A program made the position numbers and the translations under genes. Below the pieces are notes generated by a model. It did not search any database. It was not told where the DNA came from and was given only the letters and a program-made list of their open reading frames with translations. From Bifidobacterium pseudocatenulatum DSM 20438 = JCM 1200 = LMG 10505 (GTDB lineage: Bacteria; Actinomycetota; Actinomycetes; Actinomycetales; Bifidobacteriaceae), in NCBI RefSeq assembly GCF_001025215.1, contig NZ_AP012330.1, forward strand, positions 1,488,001 through 1,552,000: DNA of 64,000 nt. Reading direction: 5' to 3'. Below are positions 17,079 through 25,990 of the stretch, piece after piece (the stretch's first letter is position 1; every line of letters begins with the position of its first letter).

Positions 17079-18251
17079 TCACTCTTCTTCCTTGGAGCCC
17101 CATTCGGAGGCGGTAAATGACGGGTCGCGATCCGTAACGGTCACTGGCTGATCGCTGGCTCCCATTGGATTCTTGGCGGCCGCGAGCTCGGCTATCACCT
17201 CGTTGCGAACGCCCGGCTTCTGGCTGGGATCAACCGAAGTATCTTCGATGGATCCAACCACCTCACCAGCGGATTTGCGTGCACGCAGACGCGGGTCGGC
17301 AAGGTCATTGAGGGATTCGCCCACCAAGGTGATACCCAGAACAATCAATACGATGGCGATACCTGGGAACACTGCGGTCCACCAAATGCCCGCGGTTACA
17401 TCCGACACGGAACGATTCAGATCGTAACCCCATTCAGCGGCTGCGGTAGGTTCGATGCCGAATCCGAGGAAGCCCAATCCCGCAAGAGTCAGAATCGCTT
17501 CGGACGAGTTCAACGTCAGAATAACCGGTAACGTTCTGGTGGAGTTCTTAAGAAGGTGCTTGGTCATGATGCGCCATGTCGACGCGCCCACCACGCGAGC
17601 GGAATCAACGTAAGCGGATTCCTTGATTCGAATGACCTCGGATCGAATGGTACGGAAATACTGCGGAATATAGACCACGGTGATGGAGATACCCGAAGCG
17701 AGAATGCCACTCCACAGACCAGACTGACCGCCGGAAATCATAATGGCCATCAGAATCGCAAGCAGCAGCGAGGGGAAAGAGTAGATGGCGTCGGCGATCA
17801 TGACAAGCACACGATCCACCCAACCACCGAAATATCCGGAAACCAAACCGAGCAATACACCCGCGAAAATAGAAAGCAGCACAGCGATCACAATCGCAAT
17901 GACCGCGGTACGAGAGCCCCAAATCACACGGCTGAACACGTCATAACCACCTGCGGTGGTACCCCAAATATGCTCGGATGAGGGTGCTGCCTGGGCTGGG
18001 AATGAAACTCCATTGGCATCTTTGAGCTGCGCATAGCCGTACGGTGCAATTACGGGCGCGAACAAGGCCACGAGCAGGAAGAACGCCGTGAGCAACAGGC
18101 CGGTAATCAGCATGCCTTTCTGCCAGCCGACCGCTACGCGAAGCTCCTTGATGATCGGAATCTTGGCCCAGAACGGAGCTTTCCTGTTGACTTTGAGATC
18201 GTTCAGACGAGTGTCACCCGGGACGGTGACGTTATTTGCTGATGCAGTCAT
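17079..18251 (-). CDS. oppC: Peptide ABC transporter permease (DppC/OppC type)
   Basis: This 390-residue membrane protein has an N-terminal cytoplasmic segment, a first transmembrane helix (GLLLTAFFLLVALFAPVIAP), the N-terminal OppC-type domain and a BPD_transp_1 core. The ATPase-contact loop is visible in EYVDSARVVGAS-like form (KESAYVDSARVVGASTWRIM). The C-terminal tail of about 80 polar residues after TLVGESLNDLADPRLRARK is longer than usual. It lies 1 bp after the DppB-type gene and 4 bp before the ATPase gene. Confidence 0.92.
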   Translation of the reverse strand: MTASANNVTVPGDTRLNDLKVNRKAPFWAKIPIIKELRVAVGWQKGMLITGLLLTAFFLLVALFAPVIAPYGYAQLKDANGVSFPAQAAPSSEHIWGTTAGGYDVFSRVIWGSRTAVIAIVIAVLLSIFAGVLLGLVSGYFGGWVDRVLVMIADAIYSFPSLLLAILMAIMISGGQSGLWSGILASGISITVVYIPQYFRTIRSEVIRIKESAYVDSARVVGASTWRIMTKHLLKNSTRTLPVILTLNSSEAILTLAGLGFLGFGIEPTAAAEWGYDLNRSVSDVTAGIWWTAVFPGIAIVLIVLGITLVGESLNDLADPRLRARKSAGEVVGSIEDTSVDPSQKPGVRNEVIAELAAAKNPMGASDQPVTVTDRDPSFTASEWGSKEEE

Positions 18252-18252
18252 G

Positions 18253-19344
18253 TCAGTACCTCACTCTCGGATCCACCAACGCGGCGATAACGTCAACGAT
18301 GAAGTTGACGACGGCCACGATGATGGCGATCAGAATCACAATGCCCTGCACAGCTACGAAGTCACGCGCTTTCAGATATTGGGACAACATGAATCCGAGT
18401 CCCTTCCATTCGAAGGTGGTTTCGGTAAGCACCGCGCCGGCGAGCATCAATGCGATCTGCATGCCCATAACGGTGATGATTGGAATAAGCGCCGGCCTCC
18501 ATGCGTGCTTGCTGAGCAGACGTTTTTCGGCGACGCCACGCGAACGCGCAGCCTCGACATAGCCGGAATTGTAGGTGGAAATCACATTGGTGCGCACCAA
18601 ACGAATAAACACGCCTGCGGTGAGCAATCCCAACGCCAGCGCAGGAAGCACGGCGTGACGCAACACGTCGGCCAGCACGCTCATATCACCCAGCTGCAGT
18701 GCATCGATAATGTAGAAGCCGGTCGGAGAGACGAGTCGGGTGAACTGCATTTCCGAAGACAACGAGCATCGACCGGATGCCGGCAACACGTTCAGCCAGA
18801 TGGCGAAAATGAGTTTCAGGACCAATCCCAAGAAGAACACGGGGGTGGCGTAGCACAGAATGGCAAAGGTTCGAATGCCTGCATCGGCAGCGTGATCGCG
18901 TCTGCACGCAGCTACACGACCTAAGCCGATACCTACGATCAAAGCAACAATGAGCGATAGGAGCGCCAACTCGAAAGTCGCTGATCCGTAATGAACAAGA
19001 ATGCTGATAACCGGCTGATTATCAGTCAACGTAGTGCCGAGATCCCCATGGAGCAAACCCCCAAGGTAATCGATATATTGCACAATAAGAGGACGGTCGT
19101 AGCCGGCCGCATGAACACGCTTTTGCAACTCGTCAGGGGTAAGACGACCACCCAATGCCGCAGAAATAGGATCGCCTGTAGCTCGCATCACAAAAAACAC
19201 GACGGTGACGAGAATGAAAACGGTTGGAATAATGAGCAGGAATCGAGTCAGGACGAAACGGAAAAATCCGCCTGACAAATGATTCTTTTTGGCTTGTTTC
19301 GGCTTCGCCTCCTGAGAGACGGCCGGAGCTGCTGTGTCTGACAC
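18253..19344 (-). CDS. oppB: Peptide ABC transporter permease (DppB/OppB type)
   Basis: The 363-residue permease has about six membrane segments. It starts with FVLTRFLLIIPTVFILVTVV, then the large periplasmic loop, then the EAA-like loop GYVEAARSRGVAEKRLLSKHA. It ends with VNFIVDVIAALVDPRVRY, the standard DppB end. The GTG at 19344 is chosen because AAGGAG lies 8 nt before it; the ORF extends upstream without a plausible start. Together with the DppC-type subunit it forms the membrane channel. Confidence 0.92.
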   Translation of the reverse strand: MSDTAAPAVSQEAKPKQAKKNHLSGGFFRFVLTRFLLIIPTVFILVTVVFFVMRATGDPISAALGGRLTPDELQKRVHAAGYDRPLIVQYIDYLGGLLHGDLGTTLTDNQPVISILVHYGSATFELALLSLIVALIVGIGLGRVAACRRDHAADAGIRTFAILCYATPVFFLGLVLKLIFAIWLNVLPASGRCSLSSEMQFTRLVSPTGFYIIDALQLGDMSVLADVLRHAVLPALALGLLTAGVFIRLVRTNVISTYNSGYVEAARSRGVAEKRLLSKHAWRPALIPIITVMGMQIALMLAGAVLTETTFEWKGLGFMLSQYLKARDFVAVQGIVILIAIIVAVVNFIVDVIAALVDPRVRY

Positions 19345-19432
19345 GCGATGCTCCTTGATAAGAAGCCTGTACGGCTTTGATTTACAACAATATCGAATCA
19401 CTGCGCCGTTTCAGGCAGATAATTCGGGAAAT

Positions 19433-19463
19433 GGGGACCTCCGGCCATAGACCGGGGATCCCC
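19433..19463 (-). terminator. Intercistronic hairpin after the substrate-binding protein gene
   Basis: GGGGACCTCCGG and CCGGGGATCCCC pair with one mismatch in the 169-bp gap between oppA and oppB. Such structures commonly stabilise the upstream message or partly terminate, giving more binding protein than permease. Confidence 0.5.
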
Positions 19464-19513
19464 AGTGGTTTTCTATGCAGGCTGCGGCAGGTCATGCCGC
19501 ACATCCGCACACA

Positions 19514-21145
19514 TCACGCCTTGGTGACAGATGCGAAACGGAAACGGAAGGAAGCGTCGAGCACAACACCCTTCACGTTGGCGCCGGTAACTGCAACCTG
19601 CGCACCCTGCAGCAGCGGGATGGTGGACAGGTCTTCGGTTTCAAGGGTCTGAATCTTCTTGAGCAGATCCTCACGGGCGCTTTCGTCGGTTTCACCAGCC
19701 TGCTCCATAATCAAATCGTTGATTTCGGAGTTGGAGTAAGCGTTGTTCACGAAGTTGCCGTCACGGAAGAACGGAGACAGATAGTTATCCGGGTCGGAGT
19801 AATCCGGGAACCAGCCGAGCTGGTAGACCGGGTAGGATCCATCAGAGTCCTCGGTAACAACACGGTCTTTGTTGTACTGGGTCCATTCGGTGGACTGCAG
19901 GTCGACCTTGAACAGACCACCCTCCTCGAGCTGAGCCTTGAGAGCCGCATACTCGTCGGCGGAAGAGGATCCATAGTGGTCCGGATTGTACTGCAGCTTG
20001 AGCTCAACCGGAGTGGAAACGCCTGCGTCCTCAAGAACCTTCTTGGCCTTGTCGGCGCTCGGCTTGCCGTTGCCGTCACCATACGCGGTCTTGAAGGTGT
20101 CTTCGTGACCAACTAAACCGTCCGGAATGTAGGAGTACATCGGGGTGTACGTGTCCTTATAGACCTTGGTCGCCAACTCCTCGCGGTCGATGAGGTTAGC
20201 AACGGCCTGACGCACAGCCTTGGCCTTGTCGGCATTCGGTTCGTCGGACTTGGTGCCGTACGGCTGGATGTTGAAGTTGAAGACCAGGAAGCGTTCCTCA
20301 CCGCCCGGACCCTTGACGACCTTGACCTTGGAATCCTTGGACAGATCATCGATGTCGGTCGGAGTCAGAGAACGGTAGGCCACGTCGACCTGTCCCTGCT
20401 GCACGGCCATCTTCAGGTTGGAAGAATCGGCAAAGTACTTGACCTGAACAGTGCTGTTCTTGGCCGGGGTCAGACCCTGATAAGAGTCGTTCTTGGAGTA
20501 GCCTGCAACCTCATTGGCCTTGTAGGAGGTCAGAATGTACGGACCGGCGAAAGCCTTCTCCTTGATGATGGTGTCAGCATCAGTGAGCTTGTCGGCGGAG
20601 AAGACCTCTTCGTCGACAATCGGACCAGCCGGGCTGGAAAGCACCTGCTTGAGGGTCACATCGTTCTTGACTTTGGAATGGAACACCACAGTGGTGTCAT
20701 CTGGCGTATCGATGGATTCGATGTTGGCCAGCAACGAACTCGGACCATTCTCATCGTTGATCGTGTTGACACGGTCGAAGGAGAACTTGACATCGGACGA
20801 AGTCAGGTCGTGACCATTGGCGAACTTCAGGCCAGACTTGATCTTAACGGTGAACTCAGTGCCGTCGTCACTCCAGGTACCGTCATCCGCAGCGATGTCC
20901 GGAGACAGTTCAGAGGTGTTGTAGTCCTGCGCATACAGGAACGGGAACACGTTGATTTGAACGGCATAGGAACCGTTGTCATAGGAGCCGGCAGGGTCAA
21001 CGCTAGTAACCTTGTCCGTGGTGCCGACGGTAATGACATCCGCATCCCCCGATGCGGAACCGCTATCCTTTACGCCGCCGCATGCCGCGAGCGAGGCCAG
21101 TGCGGCAATCGAAACAGCCGCAGCCATAATCTTCTTGTGATTCAC
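19514..21145 (-). CDS. oppA: Peptide ABC transporter substrate-binding lipoprotein (family 5)
   Basis: This extracellular receptor hands peptides to the permeases. The N-terminus is a lipoprotein signal (VSIAALASLAAC with GG following), so the mature protein is anchored at Cys. The family-5 signature is recognisable in the segment around SDVKFSFDRVNT, with the later LNFN-like VFNFNIQPYG and YNPDHYGSS stretches. I take the GTG at 21145, which has AAAGGA 7 nt upstream; 543 residues is standard for the family. It heads the operon. High C-ending codon use suggests strong expression. Confidence 0.93.
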   Translation of the reverse strand: MNHKKIMAAAVSIAALASLAACGGVKDSGSASGDADVITVGTTDKVTSVDPAGSYDNGSYAVQINVFPFLYAQDYNTSELSPDIAADDGTWSDDGTEFTVKIKSGLKFANGHDLTSSDVKFSFDRVNTINDENGPSSLLANIESIDTPDDTTVVFHSKVKNDVTLKQVLSSPAGPIVDEEVFSADKLTDADTIIKEKAFAGPYILTSYKANEVAGYSKNDSYQGLTPAKNSTVQVKYFADSSNLKMAVQQGQVDVAYRSLTPTDIDDLSKDSKVKVVKGPGGEERFLVFNFNIQPYGTKSDEPNADKAKAVRQAVANLIDREELATKVYKDTYTPMYSYIPDGLVGHEDTFKTAYGDGNGKPSADKAKKVLEDAGVSTPVELKLQYNPDHYGSSSADEYAALKAQLEEGGLFKVDLQSTEWTQYNKDRVVTEDSDGSYPVYQLGWFPDYSDPDNYLSPFFRDGNFVNNAYSNSEINDLIMEQAGETDESAREDLLKKIQTLETEDLSTIPLLQGAQVAVTGANVKGVVLDASFRFRFASVTKA

Positions 21146-21399
21146 TATGGAATCCTTTCTCTTCCTGCTGTCGTAATTGGTACTCCAAAACGACGTGCCA
21201 TAAGGGTAGGGCACACTTTGTTAGCGAAACATTTCACGGAAGCTCATTTTGCGACATCACCCTTTCTCGATCCAACGAAAACTCAGCAATCACAACGGTT
21301 TTGCAGTTAATTTTTTTCCGAAAAGAGTGTGTCAAATAATGAGACAGCGAATCCCATATTGAGAATCGACGGTCCTCGTGACACGCCGAAAGACGGAAC

Positions 21400-21428
21400 T
21401 TGCATCAACTAATTAACGGCGTTAATAT
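21400..21428 (+). promoter_or_regulatory. Candidate promoter of the ROK regulator-fructokinase operon
   Basis: TTGCAT (21400-21405), a 17-bp spacer and TAATAT (21423-21428) bracket the dyad at 21412-21426, so a bound repressor would block RNA polymerase. Confidence 0.45.
21412..21426 (+). promoter_or_regulatory. Dyad operator of the ROK regulator (site 1)
   Basis: ATTAACGGCGTTAAT is a perfect ATTAAC-N3-GTTAAT dyad. The same half-sites with the same 3-nt spacer occur at 24610-24624 upstream of the isomerase gene. It lies 49 bp before the ROK start, so autoregulation is likely. Confidence 0.65.
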
Positions 21429-21475
21429 ATCAACTAGTTCAACGAAGGGTCCGTGCACTGGCGCAAGGAGGTGTC

Positions 21476-22678
21476 ATGAGTAGTTACAGCGCTCAGCAAT
21501 CATCGATTTCAGAAAACAATCGTTCCAGAATTCTGCAATACCTCTACCACAACGGCATCAGCTCACGTGCGCAAATCGCCAAAGCCATCGAACTCACACC
21601 CGCGGCCATTACGAAAATTACCGCAAAACTACTGTTCCGAGACGTTATCGAAGAAACCGGAGACATGGAAGGCGATAAGAATCGTCGTTCCATCGGCCTG
21701 AATCTCAATTGCGCGAAATACCATGTCGTCGGCGTGAAATTCGCACGAAGTCTGGTGCAGATCGCAGTGTTCGACCTGAAATGCAATCGTATTTCCCTCA
21801 CCGACCTGCCCACCGTTGACGAGGAGCATATTCCCGAAACGGTAGAACAGATCCGGGCCACCGTACGACAGCTCATTGCGGACGATTCGAGCATCGTAGC
21901 CGTCGGCATGGCCGTTCCCGGTCCGTATCTGGTGGAGGAAGGTCGCACCGCGCTCGTCTCATCCATGCAGGGTTGGCGGCAGGTCAACTTCATCAAGGAG
22001 TTCAGCGAAGCGTTCAACGTACCCGTATTCGTTGAACAGGACGCACGCGCAGGCGCCTTGGCGCAGTTCCTGTTCAACCCGGAACTGTCCGAGGGATCGC
22101 TCGCCTACTATCTGCTTGGCGAGGGCATCGGCCTCGGCATCATCGACAATGGTTCGATCTATTACGGCGCGCACGGCACGGCCACCGAAATCGGACACAT
22201 CTCCGTCGACGTCAACGGCAAACCCTGCGATTGCGGCAATGTCGGGTGCTTGGAACGCTACTGCTCGGCCAATGCGATCCACGAGCGACTCAACGAGCAG
22301 CCAAGCATTGTCCCAGGATGCGAAACCATGACCCACGCACAGGCATGCACCGCACTGTTCGCCAAGGTTTCCGCGGGAGACAAGGCAGCCACGGAACTGA
22401 CTTCCGAAGTCGCACGATATATCGGTTATGGCGCGGTCAACATCATCAACGCCTTCAATCCGACGCATATCGTGTTGGGAGACATCATTTCCCAAGCAGG
22501 CCAACCCCTGCTCGACGAAGTCAAGAAAGTCGTTCGTGAGCGCACCATTCCCGAAGTCGGGAACGATACCGAAATCACTCTGTCCAGCCTTCCAACGGAC
22601 GCCACCGTCACCGGCGCCGCAGCCGTGGCCATCACCAGTTTTCTAGAACATCCTTCGATGTTCTTTGACGTCGCATAG
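21476..22678 (+). CDS. ROK-family transcriptional regulator
   Basis: The 400-residue protein has an N-terminal winged helix (about residues 12-75, with SRAQIAKAIELTPAAITKI) followed by a ROK sugar-kinase-like domain. Visible landmarks are AVGMAVPGPYLVE, the GIGLGIIDNGSIYYGAHG turn, and the zinc motif CDCGNVGCLE preceded by EIGHISVD. ROK regulators such as NagC and XylR bind a sugar or sugar phosphate to leave DNA. GGAGGTG precedes the ATG. Fructokinase follows 27 bp later. A shared dyad points to fructose/mannose metabolism. Confidence 0.92.
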   Translation: MSSYSAQQSSISENNRSRILQYLYHNGISSRAQIAKAIELTPAAITKITAKLLFRDVIEETGDMEGDKNRRSIGLNLNCAKYHVVGVKFARSLVQIAVFDLKCNRISLTDLPTVDEEHIPETVEQIRATVRQLIADDSSIVAVGMAVPGPYLVEEGRTALVSSMQGWRQVNFIKEFSEAFNVPVFVEQDARAGALAQFLFNPELSEGSLAYYLLGEGIGLGIIDNGSIYYGAHGTATEIGHISVDVNGKPCDCGNVGCLERYCSANAIHERLNEQPSIVPGCETMTHAQACTALFAKVSAGDKAATELTSEVARYIGYGAVNIINAFNPTHIVLGDIISQAGQPLLDEVKKVVRERTIPEVGNDTEITLSSLPTDATVTGAAAVAITSFLEHPSMFFDVA

Positions 22679-22705
22679 CACGCCACAACCAAAGAAAGGA
22701 ACACC

Positions 22706-23605
22706 ATGTCCAAGCCAATCGTCATCTCTCTCGGCGAAATCCTATGGGATATGCTCCCCACCGGCAAGCGCGCCGGCGGCGCGCCCGTCAATTTCGCATA
22801 TCATGCGTCCCAGAATGGCGCGGAAAGCTTCGCCATCAGCGCGGTCGGCAACGACGAGCTGGGCAATGAGCTGCTTGCAGACGCCCACAAGGCCGGCATC
22901 AACACGCTGGTGCAGGTCAACGAATACCCGACCGGCACGGTTGATGTGGCTCTGACCAACGGCATTCCGGAATACACCATCGTCGAAAACGTGGCCTGGG
23001 ATCACATCAAGCTCACCGACGAGCTCGTCGAAGCCGTGTCCAAGGCCGACGCCGTCTGCTTCGGCACCCTCGGCCTGCGCTCCCCCGAATCCCACGACAC
23101 CATCGTCGAACTGCTCAAGCACACCAAGGAAAGCGCACTGAAGTTCTTCGACATCAACCTGCGCGCCAACTTCTACTCCAATGAGCTCATCGAAGAGCTG
23201 CTCGACTACGCGAACATCTTCAAGATCAACGACGAAGAGCTGATCATGATGCGCGACATGTTCTCCATTCCTAAGTGCAATGACGAAGAGGCATGTAAGT
23301 GGTTCATCGACCGCTTCAACCTCGAGTACATCATTCTGACCGGCGGCGCCACGTTCAGCACCATCACTGCCAAGAATGGCGAAGTCTCCACCCTGCTGAC
23401 CCCGCATGTCGAGGTTGCAGATACCGTCGGTGCCGGCGATTCCTTCTCCGGATCCTTCACCGGCAAGCTGCTGACCGGCGCTCCGCTCAAGGAAGCCCAT
23501 CGTGCCGCCGTGAACACCGCGGCCTACGTGTGCACCAAGGAAGGCGGCTGGCCGACCTACCCGGCGGAAGGCGTTCCTGATTATCTCGCCGAAGCCGGTA
23601 AATAA
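22706..23605 (+). CDS. Fructokinase (PfkB family)
   Basis: The enzyme phosphorylates fructose to fructose 6-phosphate with ATP, and the product enters the bifid shunt directly. The 299-residue protein shows the PfkB signatures: GGAPVNFAYHASQNG near residue 25, the FFDINLRANFYS segment, and the C-terminal DTVGAGDSFSGSF containing the catalytic Asp. Length and the GEILWDMLPTG start fit bacterial fructokinases rather than ribokinase or adenosine kinase. It probably shares a message with the ROK gene and ends at a clear terminator. Confidence 0.88.
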   Translation: MSKPIVISLGEILWDMLPTGKRAGGAPVNFAYHASQNGAESFAISAVGNDELGNELLADAHKAGINTLVQVNEYPTGTVDVALTNGIPEYTIVENVAWDHIKLTDELVEAVSKADAVCFGTLGLRSPESHDTIVELLKHTKESALKFFDINLRANFYSNELIEELLDYANIFKINDEELIMMRDMFSIPKCNDEEACKWFIDRFNLEYIILTGGATFSTITAKNGEVSTLLTPHVEVADTVGAGDSFSGSFTGKLLTGAPLKEAHRAAVNTAAYVCTKEGGWPTYPAEGVPDYLAEAGK

Positions 23606-23631
23606 TCCTAGTTTTCCCTTTCATCATCACC

Positions 23632-23667
23632 AACGAGGCCATGTCTGTTATCATGGCCTCGTTTTTC
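23632..23667 (+). terminator. Rho-independent terminator of the ROK-fructokinase operon
   Basis: AACGAGGCCATG and CATGGCCTCGTT form a perfect 12-bp stem with an 8-nt loop, ending in TTTTT. Confidence 0.9.
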
Positions 23668-23981
23668 ATCCTCATATTCAATCCGCAATTTGCGCAATCC
23701 CGATTGCCACGGCATACGCACCTCAACGAAGAAGATGCTCTGAACGAACCCTACACCACCATGAATGCCGTTTCGCAATCCGATATTCCACAGTCATCCT
23801 CCGATTTCATGCAGCGCATCACCGACCTGTATGGATTATTTCGATATTCAGGTCAGGCAGTAAGCCCATGTTTAGACTTCGCTCGCAGCGTAAGAAAAGC
23901 GGCATATAATTTGCGATTATTGACATTCCGTGATATCTTGAAAAGTCCGGTCTTGCATCGGGTGCTTGATAATTCAAGATT
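23668..23981 (+). other. Intergenic region before tmRNA
   Basis: About 310 bp hold no convincing gene. An open frame starting inside the preceding terminator runs through it and into the tmRNA, with no ribosome-binding site. The last 20 bp hold the tmRNA -10 box. I see nothing else that I can name. Confidence 0.5.
23968..23973 (+). promoter_or_regulatory. -10 box of ssrA
   Basis: GATAAT, preceded by CTT, ends 8 nt before the first base of the tmRNA. No clear -35 is visible. Confidence 0.55.
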
Positions 23982-24375
23982 GGGGATGATCGGTTTCGAC
24001 GGTGACCTGTTCGTCGCAGGGAAGCGTGCCGAGAACGTAGGGTCCACTCGTGGATGCCCCCTACAAAAGAATAAGTGCTAAATCTAACCGCACTGAGTTC
24101 GCTCTCGCTGCCTGAGCTTCGCGCCAGGATTAACCAGTGAGCAGCCGCTCCGTTCACTCCTTCTCGTCTTTGGGAGGATGTTGAGCGTCGTTAAGAAGAC
24201 TTGCTTTGTCGGCTGAGCCACAGGGCCGGCAAGGGACTTTTACTGTAGATATGCTCGCCATCAGTTGTCTGCGATATCGATGGGGGCAGAAAAACCGCCG
24301 CACGGCCAGCAGACTACGCACGTAGAAGACTGAGGGTTCGGTTATCGGACCGGGGTTCAATTCCCCGCATCTCCA
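23982..24375 (+). ncRNA. ssrA: tmRNA (transfer-messenger RNA)
   Basis: The tRNA-like ends match. The 5' GGGGATG pairs with CATCTCC at the 3' end (one G-T pair), and the T arm CGGGGTTCAATTCCCCG lies just before it. The discriminator A is at 24375, and CCA is not encoded. The tag reading frame is 24077-24115 and spells AKSNRTEFALAA followed by TGA, ending in the LAA degron. tmRNA with SmpB rescues stalled ribosomes and marks the unfinished protein for proteolysis. It has its own promoter and terminator, so it is independent of the flanking sugar genes. Confidence 0.96.
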
Positions 24376-24382
24376 CGTATTG

Positions 24383-24415
24383 AAAGCCGCCAGAAATGGC
24401 GGCTTTTCTTTTATT
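24383..24415 (+). terminator. Rho-independent terminator of ssrA
   Basis: AAAGCCGCCA, a GAAA tetraloop and TGGCGGCTTT are followed by a T-rich run. Confidence 0.92.
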
Positions 24416-24609
24416 TCCAACGGTTTTCAAAGATCCTTGAGTTTACTGTAAACCACCCCCACCATACCGGATATTCAAAAAATATTGACGCAATATTGTC
24501 GAAAGCCCCCTTCTTGTCTTGCTTGATCTCACATACCCAGCCCCATTACAAATCGCATATAATCCCAGCTTCAAATTCCGCGTGTCGACTTGCATTAACC
24601 GCTTAAGTG

Positions 24610-24624
24610 ATTAACATAGTTAAT
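24610..24624 (+). promoter_or_regulatory. Dyad operator of the ROK regulator (site 2)
   Basis: ATTAACATAGTTAAT has the same half-sites and 3-nt spacing as 21412-21426 and lies 54 bp before the isomerase start. Both sites sit downstream of a TTGCAT hexamer. Confidence 0.65.
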
Positions 24625-24678
24625 ACTTCAACGTAGTTATCACGTCACAGCAGACGATGTCAAGGAAGGACTTGATCG

Positions 24679-25935
24679 ATGACCTGCACTTACCCTCCCG
24701 AAGCCTACGTATTCAGCTCCGAAGAAAACCATAGCCTGCTCAATGCGGAAACCAACGAGCTCCTGCACTTCGGCCACAACTTCCCCGCCCCGCAGGGTGG
24801 CTCCTATTGGCTGGACGACACCGGCAATCCAGATCTGACCCAAAGCATCCACACGTGGATCACCTGCCGTATGGCACATGTGTATTCCTTGGGATTCCTG
24901 TATGGCGAACCAGGTGCAGCCGAACTGGTCGACAAGGCCATCGCCGGTCTGCGTGGTCCGCTGCATGACGATGAGAACGGCGGATGGTATCCGTCCATTT
25001 CCGCAGACGGCTCCACACATGAAGCAGGCAAGGTCTGTTACGCTCACGCTTTCGTGATTCTTGCCGCCACTTCCGCCAAGCTCATCGGCCGTCCGGGCGC
25101 TGACGAGCTGCTCGAAGAGGCTCTGGCAACTTACGACAAGCATTTCTGGGATGATGAGATCGGCTTAGCCGTCGATACTTGGAACACGGAATTCACCGAG
25201 CTTGACTCCTACCGTGGCATCAACGCCAACATGCACACCACCGAAGCGTTCCTCGCCGTCGCCGATGTTACCGACAACGAGGAATACCGCGAGCGTGCGG
25301 GCCGTATCATCGACCATGTGGTCGGCTGGGCGTCCAACAACAGCTGGCGCATTCCAGAGCATTTCACCGCCGACTGGCAGCCGGACCTCGAATGCAACCA
25401 CGACAAGCCGGATGACCAGTTCAAGCCGTACGGAGCAACCCCAGGCCATGGCATTGAATGGGCTCGTCTCATCACCCAGTATGCGCTGAGCTCCAAGCAG
25501 CGTTCCGAAAAAGGCAAGCAACAGCTTATCGAGGCAGCCGAAAACCTGTTCGCCCAAGCACTTTCCGACGCATGGAACGCCGAAGGTACCATTGGCTTGG
25601 CCTACACCACCGATTGGAACGGCAAGCCCGTCGTCACCGAGCGTATGCATTGGACCCTCGCCGAATCCGTGAACACCTCCGCCACGCTGGCCACCGTCAC
25701 CGGCAAGCAGGTGTACAAGGACTGGTATGCGACCTTCTGGAAGTACATCGACGAATACCTGATCGACCACGAGAATGGTTCCTGGTTCCACCAGCTGAAC
25801 AAGGACAACGAGGTCATCGGCACCGTCTGGCCAGGCAAGTCCGACCTATACCACGCCACGCAGTGCACGCTAATCCCACGTCTCGATCCGGCGGTTTCCG
25901 TCGCTCCGGCGCTGAAAGCCAATCCGAACGCCTGA
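24679..25935 (+). CDS. AGE-family aldose-ketose isomerase, probable D-mannose isomerase
   Basis: The 418-residue protein belongs to the N-acylglucosamine 2-epimerase (AGE) (alpha/alpha)6-barrel family, nearest in layout to YihS-type isomerases. The two catalytic-type histidines appear at 257 (TPGHGIEWARL) and 392 (SDLYHATQCTLIPR). Their 135-residue separation equals that of YihS His248 and His383. The family interconverts mannose with fructose, among other pairs. Sharing an operator with the ROK-fructokinase operon supports mannose to fructose to fructose 6-phosphate. Sulfoquinovose isomerase or N-acylglucosamine 2-epimerase are the alternatives. Confidence 0.8.
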   Translation: MTCTYPPEAYVFSSEENHSLLNAETNELLHFGHNFPAPQGGSYWLDDTGNPDLTQSIHTWITCRMAHVYSLGFLYGEPGAAELVDKAIAGLRGPLHDDENGGWYPSISADGSTHEAGKVCYAHAFVILAATSAKLIGRPGADELLEEALATYDKHFWDDEIGLAVDTWNTEFTELDSYRGINANMHTTEAFLAVADVTDNEEYRERAGRIIDHVVGWASNNSWRIPEHFTADWQPDLECNHDKPDDQFKPYGATPGHGIEWARLITQYALSSKQRSEKGKQQLIEAAENLFAQALSDAWNAEGTIGLAYTTDWNGKPVVTERMHWTLAESVNTSATLATVTGKQVYKDWYATFWKYIDEYLIDHENGSWFHQLNKDNEVIGTVWPGKSDLYHATQCTLIPRLDPAVSVAPALKANPNA

Positions 25936-25990
25936 CGGCACGCAATAATAGAGCTCCCTTTTTTCTCTCTTCTTTTCTCTCCTCCTATTT

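Larger units (their letters stand above)
24376..24678 (+). other. Intergenic control region before the isomerase gene
   Basis: This stretch contains the tmRNA terminator, an AT-rich dyad (AATATTG-ACG-CAATATT, 24481-24497), a TATAAT hexamer (24558-24563) without a good -35, a second promoter-like TTGCAT (24590-24595), and the ROK dyad at 24610-24624. There is no gene. Confidence 0.6.

Noticed and set aside
23641..24081. Open frame of 146 codons between the fructokinase gene and tmRNA, ending inside tmRNA
   Set aside because: It starts within the fructokinase terminator, has no ribosome-binding site and runs into a structural RNA. No recognised domain.
24154..24420. Minus-strand frame across the 3' half of tmRNA
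   Set aside because: It lies opposite a structural RNA gene; its GELNPGP-like stretch is the usual artefact of translating an RNA T arm.
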